A stretch of 64,000 nt of DNA from Branchiostoma floridae (lineage: Eukaryota > Chordata > Leptocardii > Amphioxiformes > Branchiostomatidae), in contig NC_049988.1 in NCBI RefSeq assembly GCF_000003815.2, positions 15,140,452 to 15,204,451 of the forward strand, written 5' to 3'. Both the position numbers and the translations under genes were made by a program. The notes under the pieces were generated by a model that had not been told where the DNA came from, did not search any database, and saw nothing but the letters and a program-made list of their open reading frames with translations. This document shows positions 40,025-51,555 of the stretch, in pieces; within the stretch, counting starts at the first letter, position 1, and each line of letters opens with the position of its first letter.

Positions 40025-40400
40025 AAGCAGTCGGTCCAGTTTTCGCAACTGATTCTTTCGCGCATAATTTGGCACAGAAGGAGCGTGTAGGGACCTGAAA
40101 CGTTCTGAAGGGATCTCTGATTGTTCTTGAGCTATTTAAGAAGCTAGGTCGGGCCAGGCTATCCGATATGTTTACGTTACGGAGATGCAGAGTGCCTGCT
40201 GAAGGATACAACGGGCAGCGCACTACATACAGACTGTCAACTACTACGTTTCTACTGAAATTACAAAACCCACTTGTCGTTAAAACAAGGGAGTACTGAG
40301 TCGTTACCCACTGAATCCAAACACTTCAGTAACGTAAAGACTAGACGTGTTTCGATCTTTTTTTACGTTATTGATACAAATTTTTGTTCCATTGCATTTT
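40025..40400 (+). repeat. Dispersed repeat family, copy 1
   Basis: About 350 bp is related to 43660-44060 in the same orientation. Shared blocks in order are CTGATTCT-TCGCGCA, TTTGGCACAGAAGGAG, GAAAC-TTCTGAAGG, AAGAAGCTAGGTC, TTTACGTTACG, ACCCACT, GACTAGACG and ACGTTATTG. No ORF is conserved between the copies. Confidence 0.7.
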
Positions 40401-40740
40401 GCCTTCGGGCTTGAGTTTACGAGTAAAGATTCGTTATAAATCCTGAAAAATCTAGCCAGTGGCGATCCAAATAGGCCAGTTGAACTATTATGACCATAAC
40501 CTGTTAGTCTACACACATATTTCGCCTTCCCCACCCTCCCGTCAGGTTTCACTGCCTACCTGAATGTCCAAGTGGCAGTCGAATCTTTGTCGGGCACTTG
40601 TTGGAAACGTGGGAATTCCTCCAGGTAGCAGGTGTATTGGTACAACGGAGGAAAGTCGACGTAACATGGAATACAGCCCAGTAGCTCCCACACGCCTACT
40701 GCCGCCGTCTCCCGCTGTGAGGGCCTGTATTTAAGTTTAA

Positions 40741-41684
40741 CCCTATTCAGACCGGGCTTTTTTGGTCATCCCTGGACCGGGGGGGGGCTTTTGAGGCCCT
40801 CCACTTCTAAGTCCTCTAACTCTCGAACGACGTGCCGTAAGGCCACCAAATTTTCAGGACATTATATCGACATAATATCTGACAAGTATTTGACGTTTGA
40901 CGTTACGTTGACGTAAGATGACGTAATTATGACGTCATCAATTTGATTATATTTTTCCGGACCCATGAAAAAAGGGTATTCTCAGAAAACTTCAAGTTAT
41001 ACTACAAAAATGTAACAATAAGTGCAGATAACAGAATAATAATGTTTATTACGACTTGTATTGCCAATAGCAACATCGATGACGTCATAATGACGTCATA
41101 AAATGACGTCATGCACATCTAAGATACGAGATAGGCTCCGCCATATTATATCCACCACCTTGAATTTTTAAAACTTCTTTTTTTGCAACAAATAATCACA
41201 AAGGGCAATGGAAATAGACTAAATTCATTCATTTAGATGGTTTTTGATGAAAAGTTACCAGGTAGTTACAAATTTTAAGGGAAAATAAGCTTGTTATTCT
41301 TGACCTGGCCATACGGTCCGCCATCTTGGATTTTGGGCTGATGACGTCATCAAATTAGCATGATTTATGCATATATAATTATGAAAGATATGCTAAATAA
41401 TATAAGATTTTATTTATGTAACAAAATAGCAGTAATATAGCAAATAAATGTGAAAAATACATTGTTAGAACCAAAAATAGTGATTTTTGCCAAAACTGCC
41501 TGTGAGCAAACGGTTGCCATGGCAACACGAAAAAATGGAAAATTTGTCAAACTTCGCAAAATTGTTGCCAACAATATTTTAGGAAAACTCACCAAATTTG
41601 GTGGCTTTAGCGTAAGGCGTTCTGGCGTTATAGGACATCGAAGTTAGCGCGGGCCTCAAAAGCCCCCCCCCGGTCTGAATAGGG
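40741..41684. mobile_element. piggyBac-type non-autonomous element, TTAA-flanked, 944 bp
   Basis: The ends are perfect inverted repeats, CCCTATTCAGACCGG at 40741 and CCGGTCTGAATAGGG ending at 41684. They are flanked on both sides by TTAA (40737-40740 and 41685-41688), the piggyBac target duplication. Terminal homology extends inward about 110 bp (CTTTTGAGGCCC, then GCCACCAAATTT on both arms). The left arm has about 23 extra bases. No transposase ORF is present, so it is a MITE mobilised in trans. The interior contains five TGACGTCA palindromes at 40930, 41080, 41091, 41104 and 41342. Confidence 0.88.
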
Positions 41685-41688
41685 TTAA

Positions 41689-43659
41689 AGGTCATCGACA
41701 CCGGAAGTGAAACTCAGCGGAAGTACGTCACAGAGGACGAAACAGGTGCATACGTAGTGACCTGTTCCACGAATCCTTGTGACTATCCTTTCTAGGTGTG
41801 ATAAAAAACGGAACACGACGAGGATTTTAGAGGATACCTTATTTCAAACCGGAAATATATTAGCAGACAACTAAATGTTAATCATTTTTCCTTAATTCTA
41901 GCATCATAAACTTGAAAAATGAGCTAATATATGTATTGAATTTAACGGTGTGTCTTTGTCATATTTTTTCAGTGATATCTTGACATCATATGTGCTTTAT
42001 CTTATACAGCTCCCCTATCTTCCTTTTACCTGAGGTGTTTTTTCTTGAAAATTGTAGACGAGTTTTACTGCTTTAGGACAAACTGGATATGACCATGAAA
42101 ATCTCAACATTCAGAATATCTCATGGAAACCCCAGTGCTTTCTAAAAAATCTCCTTGGCTGCACCAAGGCGATTTTCTCCTCCTTGTCTGAGTGCATGCA
42201 CCATGTATGACCCAGATATTCTCAGCACGTAGCCTTTACGAGCAGTGATTCTATTTGATAAATGGACACTGACAAATCGTCTGCCCCTTAGGTCGTACAT
42301 GTACGTGCAACACTTCATACACGGGCTTCCGTGGATCGTCCCGGGTCCATGGTTGTTTGTTTATGTCATGCTTGTCAGAAACGCTTTCAAACTGGTGGGT
42401 GACGGTCCATGATAGACAATACTGGCTGATTACATTGCAGCCATGCATATTCTCATGCATGCAGAACTCCAAAATTAACATCATACAAACATGCACACAC
42501 GCATATGCATCAATGACCGTTGTGAGAATTCGCTAGGAGGGCCAGTGCATATTTCAAATTGAATATTCTTTACCTTTTGTCAGAAGACTCTGAGTTTTCC
42601 TTCCCTCCCCCCTCCGAAATGTTCCCAGCCTTCATCTTGTCTAGACACAATCAAACAAAGTTAACCCTCTGTCGTAGTACGTGACAGATCGTCACAAGTG
42701 TGCGTCAGAAGTATTGCATAACCGTGCAAGCTGTGTCGTGTTGAAATGCACATCTAGGAATCCCGTTTAGTCTAACATGTCATTGGTCTGTCGGAGCCCT
42801 AAGGGCCCGGATGTGACGACAGACCATACTTGTAAGTGCGATGGAACTCTGTGTTTATACAACGCTCTTGATAATCCTCAGGGTTTATCTGTAGTGCGGG
42901 ATATGACACTGTATCGTTTTCTAGAAGACTGTGTCACGGGCACAATGCCAAATGGTACAACGGGGCTCTCACTCTTTTCTCTCTAACCATACATGTACAC
43001 GTCGATGTATTCTAAGTCACCGGCCACATTGACCGTAAAGTATAACAGGTCTGCGACCAAAAATAGAAGGCATTCATGTGTCGTTAATAATTTAGCTGTG
43101 TTAGCTATAGAACGAGAAACGTTGCCACAGTTGTTGATTCTGTCGTAATTAAGATGAATGTCACAGCACTTTTGTACTTAACCTTTCAGGGCAACGGGTC
43201 AGTCCTGTCAGTGTTATGATTATATTCAGAAGTTTTCCAGATAGTGAATTTATCCTCTTGAGACGGTTTATATTACCCAATTCCGTCTCATAGTTTTTAC
43301 TTCCAATAGATTTGCTATTATCAGCTGATACAGCCAAGGCCCGTCCCATTTTGTATTCTGTTTTTGCTGAAAGTTTACAAGGATGTTGTTGTGTTGTGAG
43401 ACTTGTGTTAAACAAACTACCCTATAATCATGACAAATCAGATTTTAAGCAAAACCGCAACTTCTGACACACTTCCGTATTACCAGAGACCACAGGAAGA
43501 GGTTTCCCGGTGAGTGTTGGGTGGTCCTTTTTTCTCTCTGCCTTGTTCCTGTTTTAACGTTCTTGCGCAGTGTCCCAGCGATTTTAATTTGATCACACAC
43601 CCCACCCCGGACAAATCCAACATCAGTTTCTAACCATTGGAATACGCACGCTACGCTCC
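41689..43659. other. Intergenic stretch, no gene seen
   Basis: There are only short chance ORFs on both strands and no splice-linked coding blocks. It lies between the piggyBac-type element and the second copy of the dispersed repeat. Confidence 0.5.
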
Positions 43660-44060
43660 AGTTTTAGTACCTGATTCTATCGCGCACAGTTTGGCACAGA
43701 AGGAGAGACGAGTGCGCGCTCTGAAACATTCTGAAGGAATTCCTGCGCGCTCTGAAACATTCTGAAGGAATTCCTGATGGTTCTATAGTCTGTTGAAGAA
43801 GCTAGGTCAGACTATCTTATACATATAATTTTACGTTACGAGAGTGTACAGAAGATAATGAACTATCTAAGACACGTAAACTACATATGTAATGTCTACT
43901 AAAATCACAAGACCCACTGACATCAACATTAAAATCATTGCACTATTCAATATCCACCGACTTGCCCCTCCCCCGTAATATACGTAGAAACTACAGATAG
44001 ATCCAGAGACTAGACGGTTTACATTGTTACGTTATTGTATACACTTATTCCATAGAAATT
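43660..44060 (+). repeat. Dispersed repeat family, copy 2
   Basis: Partner of 40025-40400 with the same block order and orientation. It additionally carries an internal duplication of about 32 bp (GCGCGCTCTGAAACATTCTG twice, near 43720-43770). The two copies flank the piggyBac-type element at a distance of about 3.6 kb. Confidence 0.7.
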
Positions 44061-44139
44061 TGTCTTACACCAGTACGAAAATATCGAAACAAGCCAAACT
44101 GCGCAGATATTTTTCTTGATGCTCTGTACATGTTTTACT

Positions 44140-44195
44140 CTCAAACTTGCCATACATTGGACCCGTACAATTGTTGTGCAATAAAGATTGATTAT
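44140..44195 (+). mobile_element. Non-LTR retrotransposon 3'-end fragment
   Basis: TTGCCATACATTGG, then ACAATTGTTGTGCAATAAAG, is the same terminal text as the reverse complement of 15405-15450 in the RTK copy 1 upstream insertion. It contains AATAAA and ends in ATTG/ATTATG text. Only the 3' tip is recognisable and the 5' limit is uncertain. Confidence 0.5.
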
Positions 44196-44199
44196 GTCA

Positions 44200-45068
44200 A
44201 TAGAATTCACACCCAAACATTCAAACAGTCGTAAGGGACTCTCTCGTTAAAGGTTCAGCATACATACGACAAAACCGCTTAATAGAACATTGGCATTTTT
44301 GGTAATGTACACATTCAATTATATACAGATTCTGGACAATAGCATCACAAAATCATTTTTTCGACACGATAACATGAAAATTTACACCATATAGCTCCCT
44401 CATTGACAATAGATAATCAGTACATTTTTAAGTTGACAAGTGACAACCGATAACTGGACCTAAACAATAAACATATTTCAAATACCCAGTGAAATATATA
44501 CTTTCTTAATGTAACACAAGCATCTTGTCCTTGGTGCATTAAACTAGTAGCTGAAGTAAAAAGGATTATCTTTCTATCATGAGTAAATCTGTTACTTCTT
44601 GGTACCAAAGTATCTGCTAATTATACAAACAAGTACATGTATTACCAAGAAATTACCCAAGTTCTGGAATAGTACAAAACATTGTCTTGAATCATGGTTA
44701 ATTCTATCAGCTGTCAAAAAGTTCCTTGCTTAGCATCGTCAGTGAATGTTGAGTAATATGTTAGAAGAAAATTATTATTTTACAAACTGAACCCATGACT
44801 AAAAAACCTTATACAGTGTACTCAATACAAAATTGTTCAAGCAGCAGGATAAGTTTCTAAACAGTTAGATATTTCAATTAGCATCCACTGTCTTTCGTCA
44901 GTTACTGAACAGAATCTGTAGTCCAAAAAGGGATTCAATCACAAAATGCAATGTAGAGAATTATGTACATTCTTGCATCGCTTTCAAGGTACAAATCAAC
45001 TTGACACTTGGTCTGGTCACATAAAGAATTCTCTAAACTCTAAATGTCTGTTGACAAATAGTTATTAA
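44200..45068. other. 3' flank of the oxidase gene, no feature seen
   Basis: This AT-rich sequence lies downstream of the minus-strand oxidase gene and probably contains its 3' UTR. No coding ORF is supported and no distinct poly(A) site was singled out. Confidence 0.4.
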
Positions 45069-47761
45069 TTACACATCACTTTCCCGAACAGTTTCAAAGC
45101 GGAAAACATCCACAGGACACTCTCTAACTGGTGGGGAATGCAAACCCGACAGAATGGCACAATGGCAAGGCCCTTTACACACACACGTCGTGCCGCACAC
45201 GTTGCCCTCGGGGAGGAAGGCGTCGGCCAGGTAGCTGTTGACGAACATGCCGGTCGGATCGTGTTTCAGGCGTTCCTCCACGAAGTCGGTAAACTTCGGG
45301 AAACATCGGCCACGCTGTCGTGCCGACATGTAGGTCTGCTTGCCCCAGTGAGGGCGTCCGCCGTACTTGTCAATCAAGATATCTGGAGGAGAGAAAACAG
45401 AGACTGTTTACAACAATAATACTTTATTGTATATATGACTGTGTTTTCAACAATTTTTCATCATTTGAAACAGCATACTAACAGGATAAGCTGGTAAAGA
45501 TCTGAGTAAATATTATGATGCCTTTTTTTTTACATTTTTCAGAAGAATAATCAATCATAATTATAGAAGTCTTTGGTTCAATATAGTAATGAAGGACCAT
45601 AAATTAACAATCCACATTTGATTCGTAATACTACATAACAAATTATTCCTATTACATTGAAATAGCAGCATACTAGTATTTCACATCAACAGAGCAGCTT
45701 CCCCTCAGCTAGAAGAATTGCCTTTATCTTGCTTTACAAGTTTACAGATTAAACCGTCTGCATGTATTCTGCAATGATTCTAAACATGTTTGCAAAACGT
45801 ACTTTGCGTCAGTAAGAAGAACCTCCTGTAAGCTGTCCCCTCGTCGTAGGCGTTTAGTGAGATCCACATGAAGTCTGGTCGCCACTCTTCGCCTTTTGGT
45901 CTTTCTGGTAATCTGGAGAAGTAAAAGCTTGGAATGATTCAATTTTCTCAAACTCTATTGAAGTACAGTGCTGCGTGCATTTAGATTTATCAACAATTTT
46001 GCACATACTACAAACAAATGAACACACAAATGAACTATCATAATGGTAGTAGATGGTTTTCAATCCCACATATTACATTTGGATAAGGCCTTTTGTCTGT
46101 CTATTTCAACTCAACTTATGGCTTTATTAGTTTCCTTTACAATTACAAGTTTGCCACGAGTCAGAAATGTTAATTGGCTGATTGTCGCAGCTGCATACTT
46201 TCTAGTCTCTAGCATTTGTAAATCAAAACATAAGTTTGTTACTAGTACTTGCAGTTTGTCACTGAACTAGTACTTGCAATTGCATATTGTAAGTAGTAAA
46301 AAAAAAAAGAGTTTTGAATTTCCTGCTACAAACCATATCATCATTTGTACTAAATGCATGTAGACTTACTTCTGCAGGTAGAGCGGACTGAGGTAGCTGG
46401 TCTCTCCCCGAGAGAAGCGAACCTCGATGATCTGGTTACACATGTACGGCTCCTGCCAGTTTCTGGCCTCCTCAATAAGGTCTTTGATCTGTAATTCAAA
46501 ACAGTTGAATGTGTTATCATATAGGCATGTAAACGTTAGATATAATGATAGCATAACTCCAGATGTATTGTTTATCCAATTGTAACACTATATGTACATA
46601 TATGTAATGATACTTAGCCTTTATTAGTATTCCATGTAACACAATCGAAATGCTGCATTTAGCTCATATGCAAAGATCATCACTACATCTTCCAAAGCAA
46701 GTTATACTAGGCACTATAATTTTGGACGCCATTTTCTAAATTCTAAAAGCATAACAATTTGAATCCAGCTTCAAGTTCAGTACATTTTCACATGAGTCCT
46801 ACATACTCAATCATAAAGTACGCAATATACAAGTGTGTAGTGTATATTTCACTGCATAACACCTTGATATCAGTTGATATCTAAAACAAAGCAAGGGTTA
46901 ATGCTACAAAATGTGCTCTTGTCGTTGTTAACTGTTTAGTTTGTGTACCTCTTGAAACGCCTCCTTGCACCTCTCGTACGGTATGGCAATCTCGATCTCC
47001 GAGAACCTCTCGAGCCTGACGTTCCCAGACTGCACCAGGGTGGTGGGACCGGAAATAGGAGTGGAGTCAAGAAACAGGGTCTGAAACTTCATTGTCCACG
47101 GCTGGAATAAAAAGGTTGCTTTTGTCACAAAAATTGTCACGAATTCGATTCTGGGCCGCCATTTTGAAAAGTGCTCTCGCGAGAATCTAAAGGAAGGTAT
47201 TCGATCTTGCACTAAAGCGAGGCCAAAGGAGGATCAGGTTAGATCTTTAGAGCCTTTGACCCGTTCAGGACAGGTGACATATGCTTTGGTTCATTCCGAT
47301 TTGAGAAGTGCGTAATATATTTTTTTCAGTTGCATGTTCTAGTAAATAAGTTATTATGAGAAAGCCAAATAGACATTATTAGAAAACCAAATTGACATTA
47401 CATTCGGGCAAATCCTTGTCTTTGTTCCTATCATGTCAGTTCACAAATGGATATCGATATGGAATTTGATAAAATTACCATTCAATTACTTTGGAGGAAG
47501 AATGTAATCTCAAGGAAGTGATCCTCGCTCACCGTCATACTAGTGAAGTAGTTGGCGAACCGGTGGACGGCCAGGAGGACGAAGTTCTCCACATACCACG
47601 TCGTGAAGGTGCTGAACTTGTTGGGCTCCACACAGTCATCGTTCGGGTCGTCGTTTTCTTTACAATAACATCTGAAGGAATGTACATGGCATTGTTGTTA
47701 TATGCACTTTAAACAGACTAGCAGATGTTTGTATGAATGTCTGTATGTATGTATGTATGTT

Positions 47762-47819
<58 letters not shown>

Positions 47820-50566
47820 AACATACATACATATGTATATATATATATATATATATATAGGGGTATACAATCGGTCTAAACCATAGACATACATCGTTGA
47901 TTCAGCATGTAACGCCAGCTCACCTTTATTCGCTGGGTAACTTATATCCGTTGCTTTTAAAAACGTGGTATTTGGGGATATCACATCGACGGACGTTGGT
48001 TTTAAATTGCAATATTTTCAGTACATTGCAGCTTAAAACTACCACCCGTCGACTTGATGTGCCTAAATGCACTGTTTTGAAAAACAACGGATATAGGTTA
48101 CCCCGTGGATAAAGGTGAACTAGCGTTACGTAGTGTACGAGTTAGTGTCGAGTAAGTCGAATATCTTAAATGGGGGTAAAATGTTTTCTGTTCAATGGCA
48201 ACCACATTAGACACAAATACATAGTACCTGTGGGCAGGTTTTGTAAAAAGAATAACATACAACAAAATTGTAATTCTAATGTCTCTAAAGCAAGTGTGTA
48301 TTATTCTAAATGATTCAAGAGTTTCCTGATCTAAATGGTTGTCGGATAAATCTTACCTGTGACTAGATACCGTCTGACACTTGTCTGTGTGTGGAAAGTA
48401 GAAGAACTCGAAATGTTCGTTGTCCCTCAGTTTCGTCTCCAGCTCGCCCAACACCTCATCCATGACCCGACCCCGTCTTATCTGAAATATTCAAAACATG
48501 AAATAACTCAGTCTCAGATATCATATCAGACAAAATAAATTTCATTGTAAGTTTCAACCCTAAATATCAAAACAGAAAAAACTCAATCCTTGAAACACAT
48601 TCTTGTTTTTTTAACAAATGCTGATTTCGTCTTCGTTTAACATTCGAGAATACCGCATTCTACACCTTGAATAATTTCCTATAGACTTGTTCAACTTAGT
48701 AAGGAAGACATGTAGAGCTAGATAGCATTGGAGTTTGCGAAGGAAGCTCTTTTACCTTCTTGATGTGATAGTTTTGCACGCAGCGAAGCGTAACTTCTGT
48801 GACGACACCGAACACACCAAGGTGCACGCGCACCGCATCCAACAGTCTCGGGTCTTCCTGTGTCACCTGCAGATAGCATGGAAATGTTAATTGTTGAATC
48901 CAACGTTTACCTATAAATGTAACCAAAACTGTGAAAACAAGTGTAGTAAATTTCTGTCAGACAGATTTCTGCTCACAATTCTAACCCTTCCGCCCAAGTC
49001 AAACTAGTGCTGTTTCTTTCATTCTGGTAACCTGCAATTAAAAGTCTGAGCTCTACCTTGTCTCCAAGGACGGTTCAATCTATATAATGTAATATTCTGC
49101 ACCAATCATCGTGCAGGCTTTATTTCTCAACTGGTATGAAAATGACTTGAAAGCCAAAGAAAGGGGATTGCTTTAAATACTAACTAAGCCAAATTACTGT
49201 TCCATACCATAACACATTCCTAAAGAATAGATAAAACAAGAATATGCAAATAAACTGATCTTCTACCAATGTCTTTCCATACAAATGCCAACATGCCCCC
49301 CTCCCTCCATCTGACAAAAAGGCATAAACTGACCTTCAAAATCTCCCCATCTGCCTTGATGATCTCCAAGCCGATGACGTAGTTGGAGATGGAGGGGAAC
49401 CTGCCGCCCGACCCGTGGCTGCCAGTAGCGATGATTCCCGCCACGCTCTGTTCGTTGATGTCCCCTGCTATCGGCAGGCAGACGTCGTACTTCTCAGCCA
49501 ACTCCTCGAAAAACTCCTTCAAGTACTTCCCCGCCTGGACGGTGACGTCGTAGCACTGGTCTCCTTCCGGCGTGAAGCAGTTATGGACTTTTGTGACGGA
49601 AATGATTTCCTTCATCTTGTGTAAACTAACGAGGTAACCGCTTGTTGTCAAGATGGAGTCATCGCTGTGACCAGATCCGATGATGCGCACCTTCTGTCCT
49701 TCGCCACCCGCCTTTTTTACAATCCTGATGACTTCTTCTTTGTTTGCAGGTGCCAGCATACATTTCGCTCCAAACTTGACCCCCTTCCAGTTCTCATAGT
49801 AGCCCCTCTCGTGTGTGTATCCACCTTCTACGTCTTGCCTGTGGTTTTGGGCGCTCAGAAGTTTGTACCCAGGAAGCAGCAATCGACCATCCACCGTGTG
49901 GCCGTTGTGCTCGCTGTCGTCTGCAGGCACTGGTTCGTACACAAAATCGATCGGACGAAGGTGGCGGTACCCGAACTCAACATAGTACCGTAGAAAGGAC
50001 CACAACGTGGTCATGAAGATGAAGGCGTACTTGATCTTGAAGATCACAACTTCCCCCACTGTTAATGACCCGAACTTGCCCTGATTGATGCCATAGATCT
50101 CGATAGTGGCTGGAATGAAGATGACTTTCTGAAAGTACAACAGAAACTTGTTGTTGTCATGAAACCTCGTGGCTTCGGCTAGGATCGTCACAATGTACAT
50201 GGACCACGTGATGATCTCCACGATACCATGGATAAGCACGTGAGCCAGATGAGTCTGATTTTGCACCCTGTACACGAGGTTTAGAACAAACTCGATAATA
50301 GCGCTCAACAGGACGATTGCGGCAAAGACGATCTTCCAAAAATGGCGCAAATATGGCGGCTGTGAGTAGGACGCCCTTCTGAAGACTTTGATAGAGCGAT
50401 GGATGCAGTAGCCTAAGACTGGCACGTACACGAGGTTATACAGGAGAACGTTTACAAGGCAAGGCGTGAGGAGGCCACCAGGCTGGGTAGGCCCCCATCC
50501 AACCGGACTGCAGAATCCTGGGATTCCTGTGACGTCATCACTGGTGTTGCTGATGTTGTCGGCCAT
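45069..50566 (-). CDS. Membrane-anchored FAD aldonolactone oxidase with ABCC TMD0-like N-terminus
   Basis: The coding exons on the minus strand are 49334-50566, 48756-48866, 48357-48481, 47533-47671, 46949-47101, 46370-46488, 45803-45912 and 45069-45382. Phases join into 767 aa. Residues 1-205 hold about five membrane helices (35-55, 74-99, 110-132, 140-158, 172-195). The opening (FCSPVGW, then CLVN, VPVL) resembles the TMD0 domain of ABCC/MRP transporters, but no ATP-binding cassette follows. Residues 255-450 are an FAD-binding fold with GSGHS (H300, the position of the covalent flavin histidine in gulonolactone oxidase), VTVQAG and ATGSHGSGG. The remainder is an aldonolactone-oxidase domain with GGRPHWGK at 671-678. 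Enzymes of this family oxidise aldono-lactones, as in the last step of vitamin C synthesis. The substrate here is unknown, and a cytosolic catalytic face is inferred. The C-terminus ESDV fits a class I PDZ ligand. Confidence 0.88.
47765..47859. repeat. (AT)n microsatellite in an oxidase intron
   Basis: This is a nearly pure TA run of about 50 bp, then a short CATACATA interruption, then another TA run to 47859. It lies in the intron between coding exons 47533-47671 and 48357-48481, next to a foldback element. Length polymorphism is likely. Confidence 0.95.
47909..48129. mobile_element. Foldback MITE, 221 bp, long inverted arms
   Basis: Almost the whole element is an inverted repeat with arms of about 105 bp. 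The left arm begins GTAACGCCAGCTCACCTTTA. The right arm, read on the minus strand, begins GTAACGCTAGTTCACCTTTA. Both continue through GGGTAAC-TATATCCGTTG, a TCGACGG segment and TTTTAA-TGCAAT. There is no ORF. It sits within an intron of the oxidase gene. Confidence 0.8.
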
Positions 50567-51333
50567 TTTGTCCCTGAAACAGAGGAAACAAAAAAGTTAC
50601 TCTTTGGTGCCAATATTGGTACAACTGTTTAACTATTGCAACCATAAGACGTATTGGCCTTTATTATTGACCAGTGACACTTTGAGGGATTTTTATAGAC
50701 ATACCGCAATACTCTGTAGCCCCCTCTTCACGTGCGATGCCAGCATATATCAAAGGGCAACATGACATACTCTAGCCAAGTGCTATTTAAGGACATTCAT
50801 TCTACCCGTCGGGAACAGGGAACCCACTGGTCACACATAGCTCTAATTCCGATACAACGTAACGCAGATCGGAAACATAGATTGAGAGGCGTTTGACAGA
50901 TTGCCTCTTATGCATGTGTCTCTAATAGCAGGAACAATCTACAACTGTCACACCTCTTACAGAATGGACTAATTTTGTAGAGAGAAATATGGACGAATGA
51001 CTGGTCTTGTGAGTATAATTTGATTTATGATAATTTGTCGCATTGCAGATTCAAAAGCCTGACGACAACTCGCATTTGTTCGAGCAGGTTCGAACAAAGA
51101 CACGCAGGTTGTTCATTTTATCTAATATCTTTTCCCATGTTTATTGAGAACCTGTAAAAAAGGAACATGTGCTTATAGTACTATACGGCGAGATCGCTAC
51201 AACATTTTGTTGCCTCAGATCTATCTGACAACTAAAAACAAGCCATAACCTATATAGCATAGCCCTGGGGCACACATACTGTGGTGGCCACCCTTTCTTA
51301 TCAAAGTCTCTCTCGTGAATTCCATGACATCAG
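50567..51333. other. 5' UTR edge and upstream intron of the oxidase gene
   Basis: On the minus strand, CTCTGTTTCAG at 50574-50584 is a good acceptor just before GGACAAAATGG, so the start codon lies near the beginning of its exon and an untranslated exon lies upstream. The rest of the stretch shows no coding. Confidence 0.45.
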
Positions 51334-51555
51334 TGATATCTCACTGCACTTGGGGCACCGGTGCGGCACTGCGAGGTTCCTTCACTTCGGCACTGTTGTG
51401 ATATTTTCGACGATTTTTTTTTATTATTTAGATATTTATGACTTAGAAGACAACAAAATACACAAAACGTAAGAAAATTCTTTATCTCTGAAATTCGTTG
51501 AGCTATTTTCGAACACCGCAGTGCCGCACCGGTGCCGCAAGTGCAGTGTGATACC
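51334..51555. mobile_element. Foldback MITE-like hairpin, ~222 bp
   Basis: The left arm is 51336-51380 and the right arm 51511-51555. Both contain GCACCGGTGCGGCACTGCG, or its complement, preceded by TCACTGCACTT. The roughly 45-bp arms differ at a few positions. The 130-bp loop is AT-rich and has no coding. The inner GCACCGGTGC is itself palindromic. It lies upstream of the oxidase start codon, probably in its 5' intron. Confidence 0.7.
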
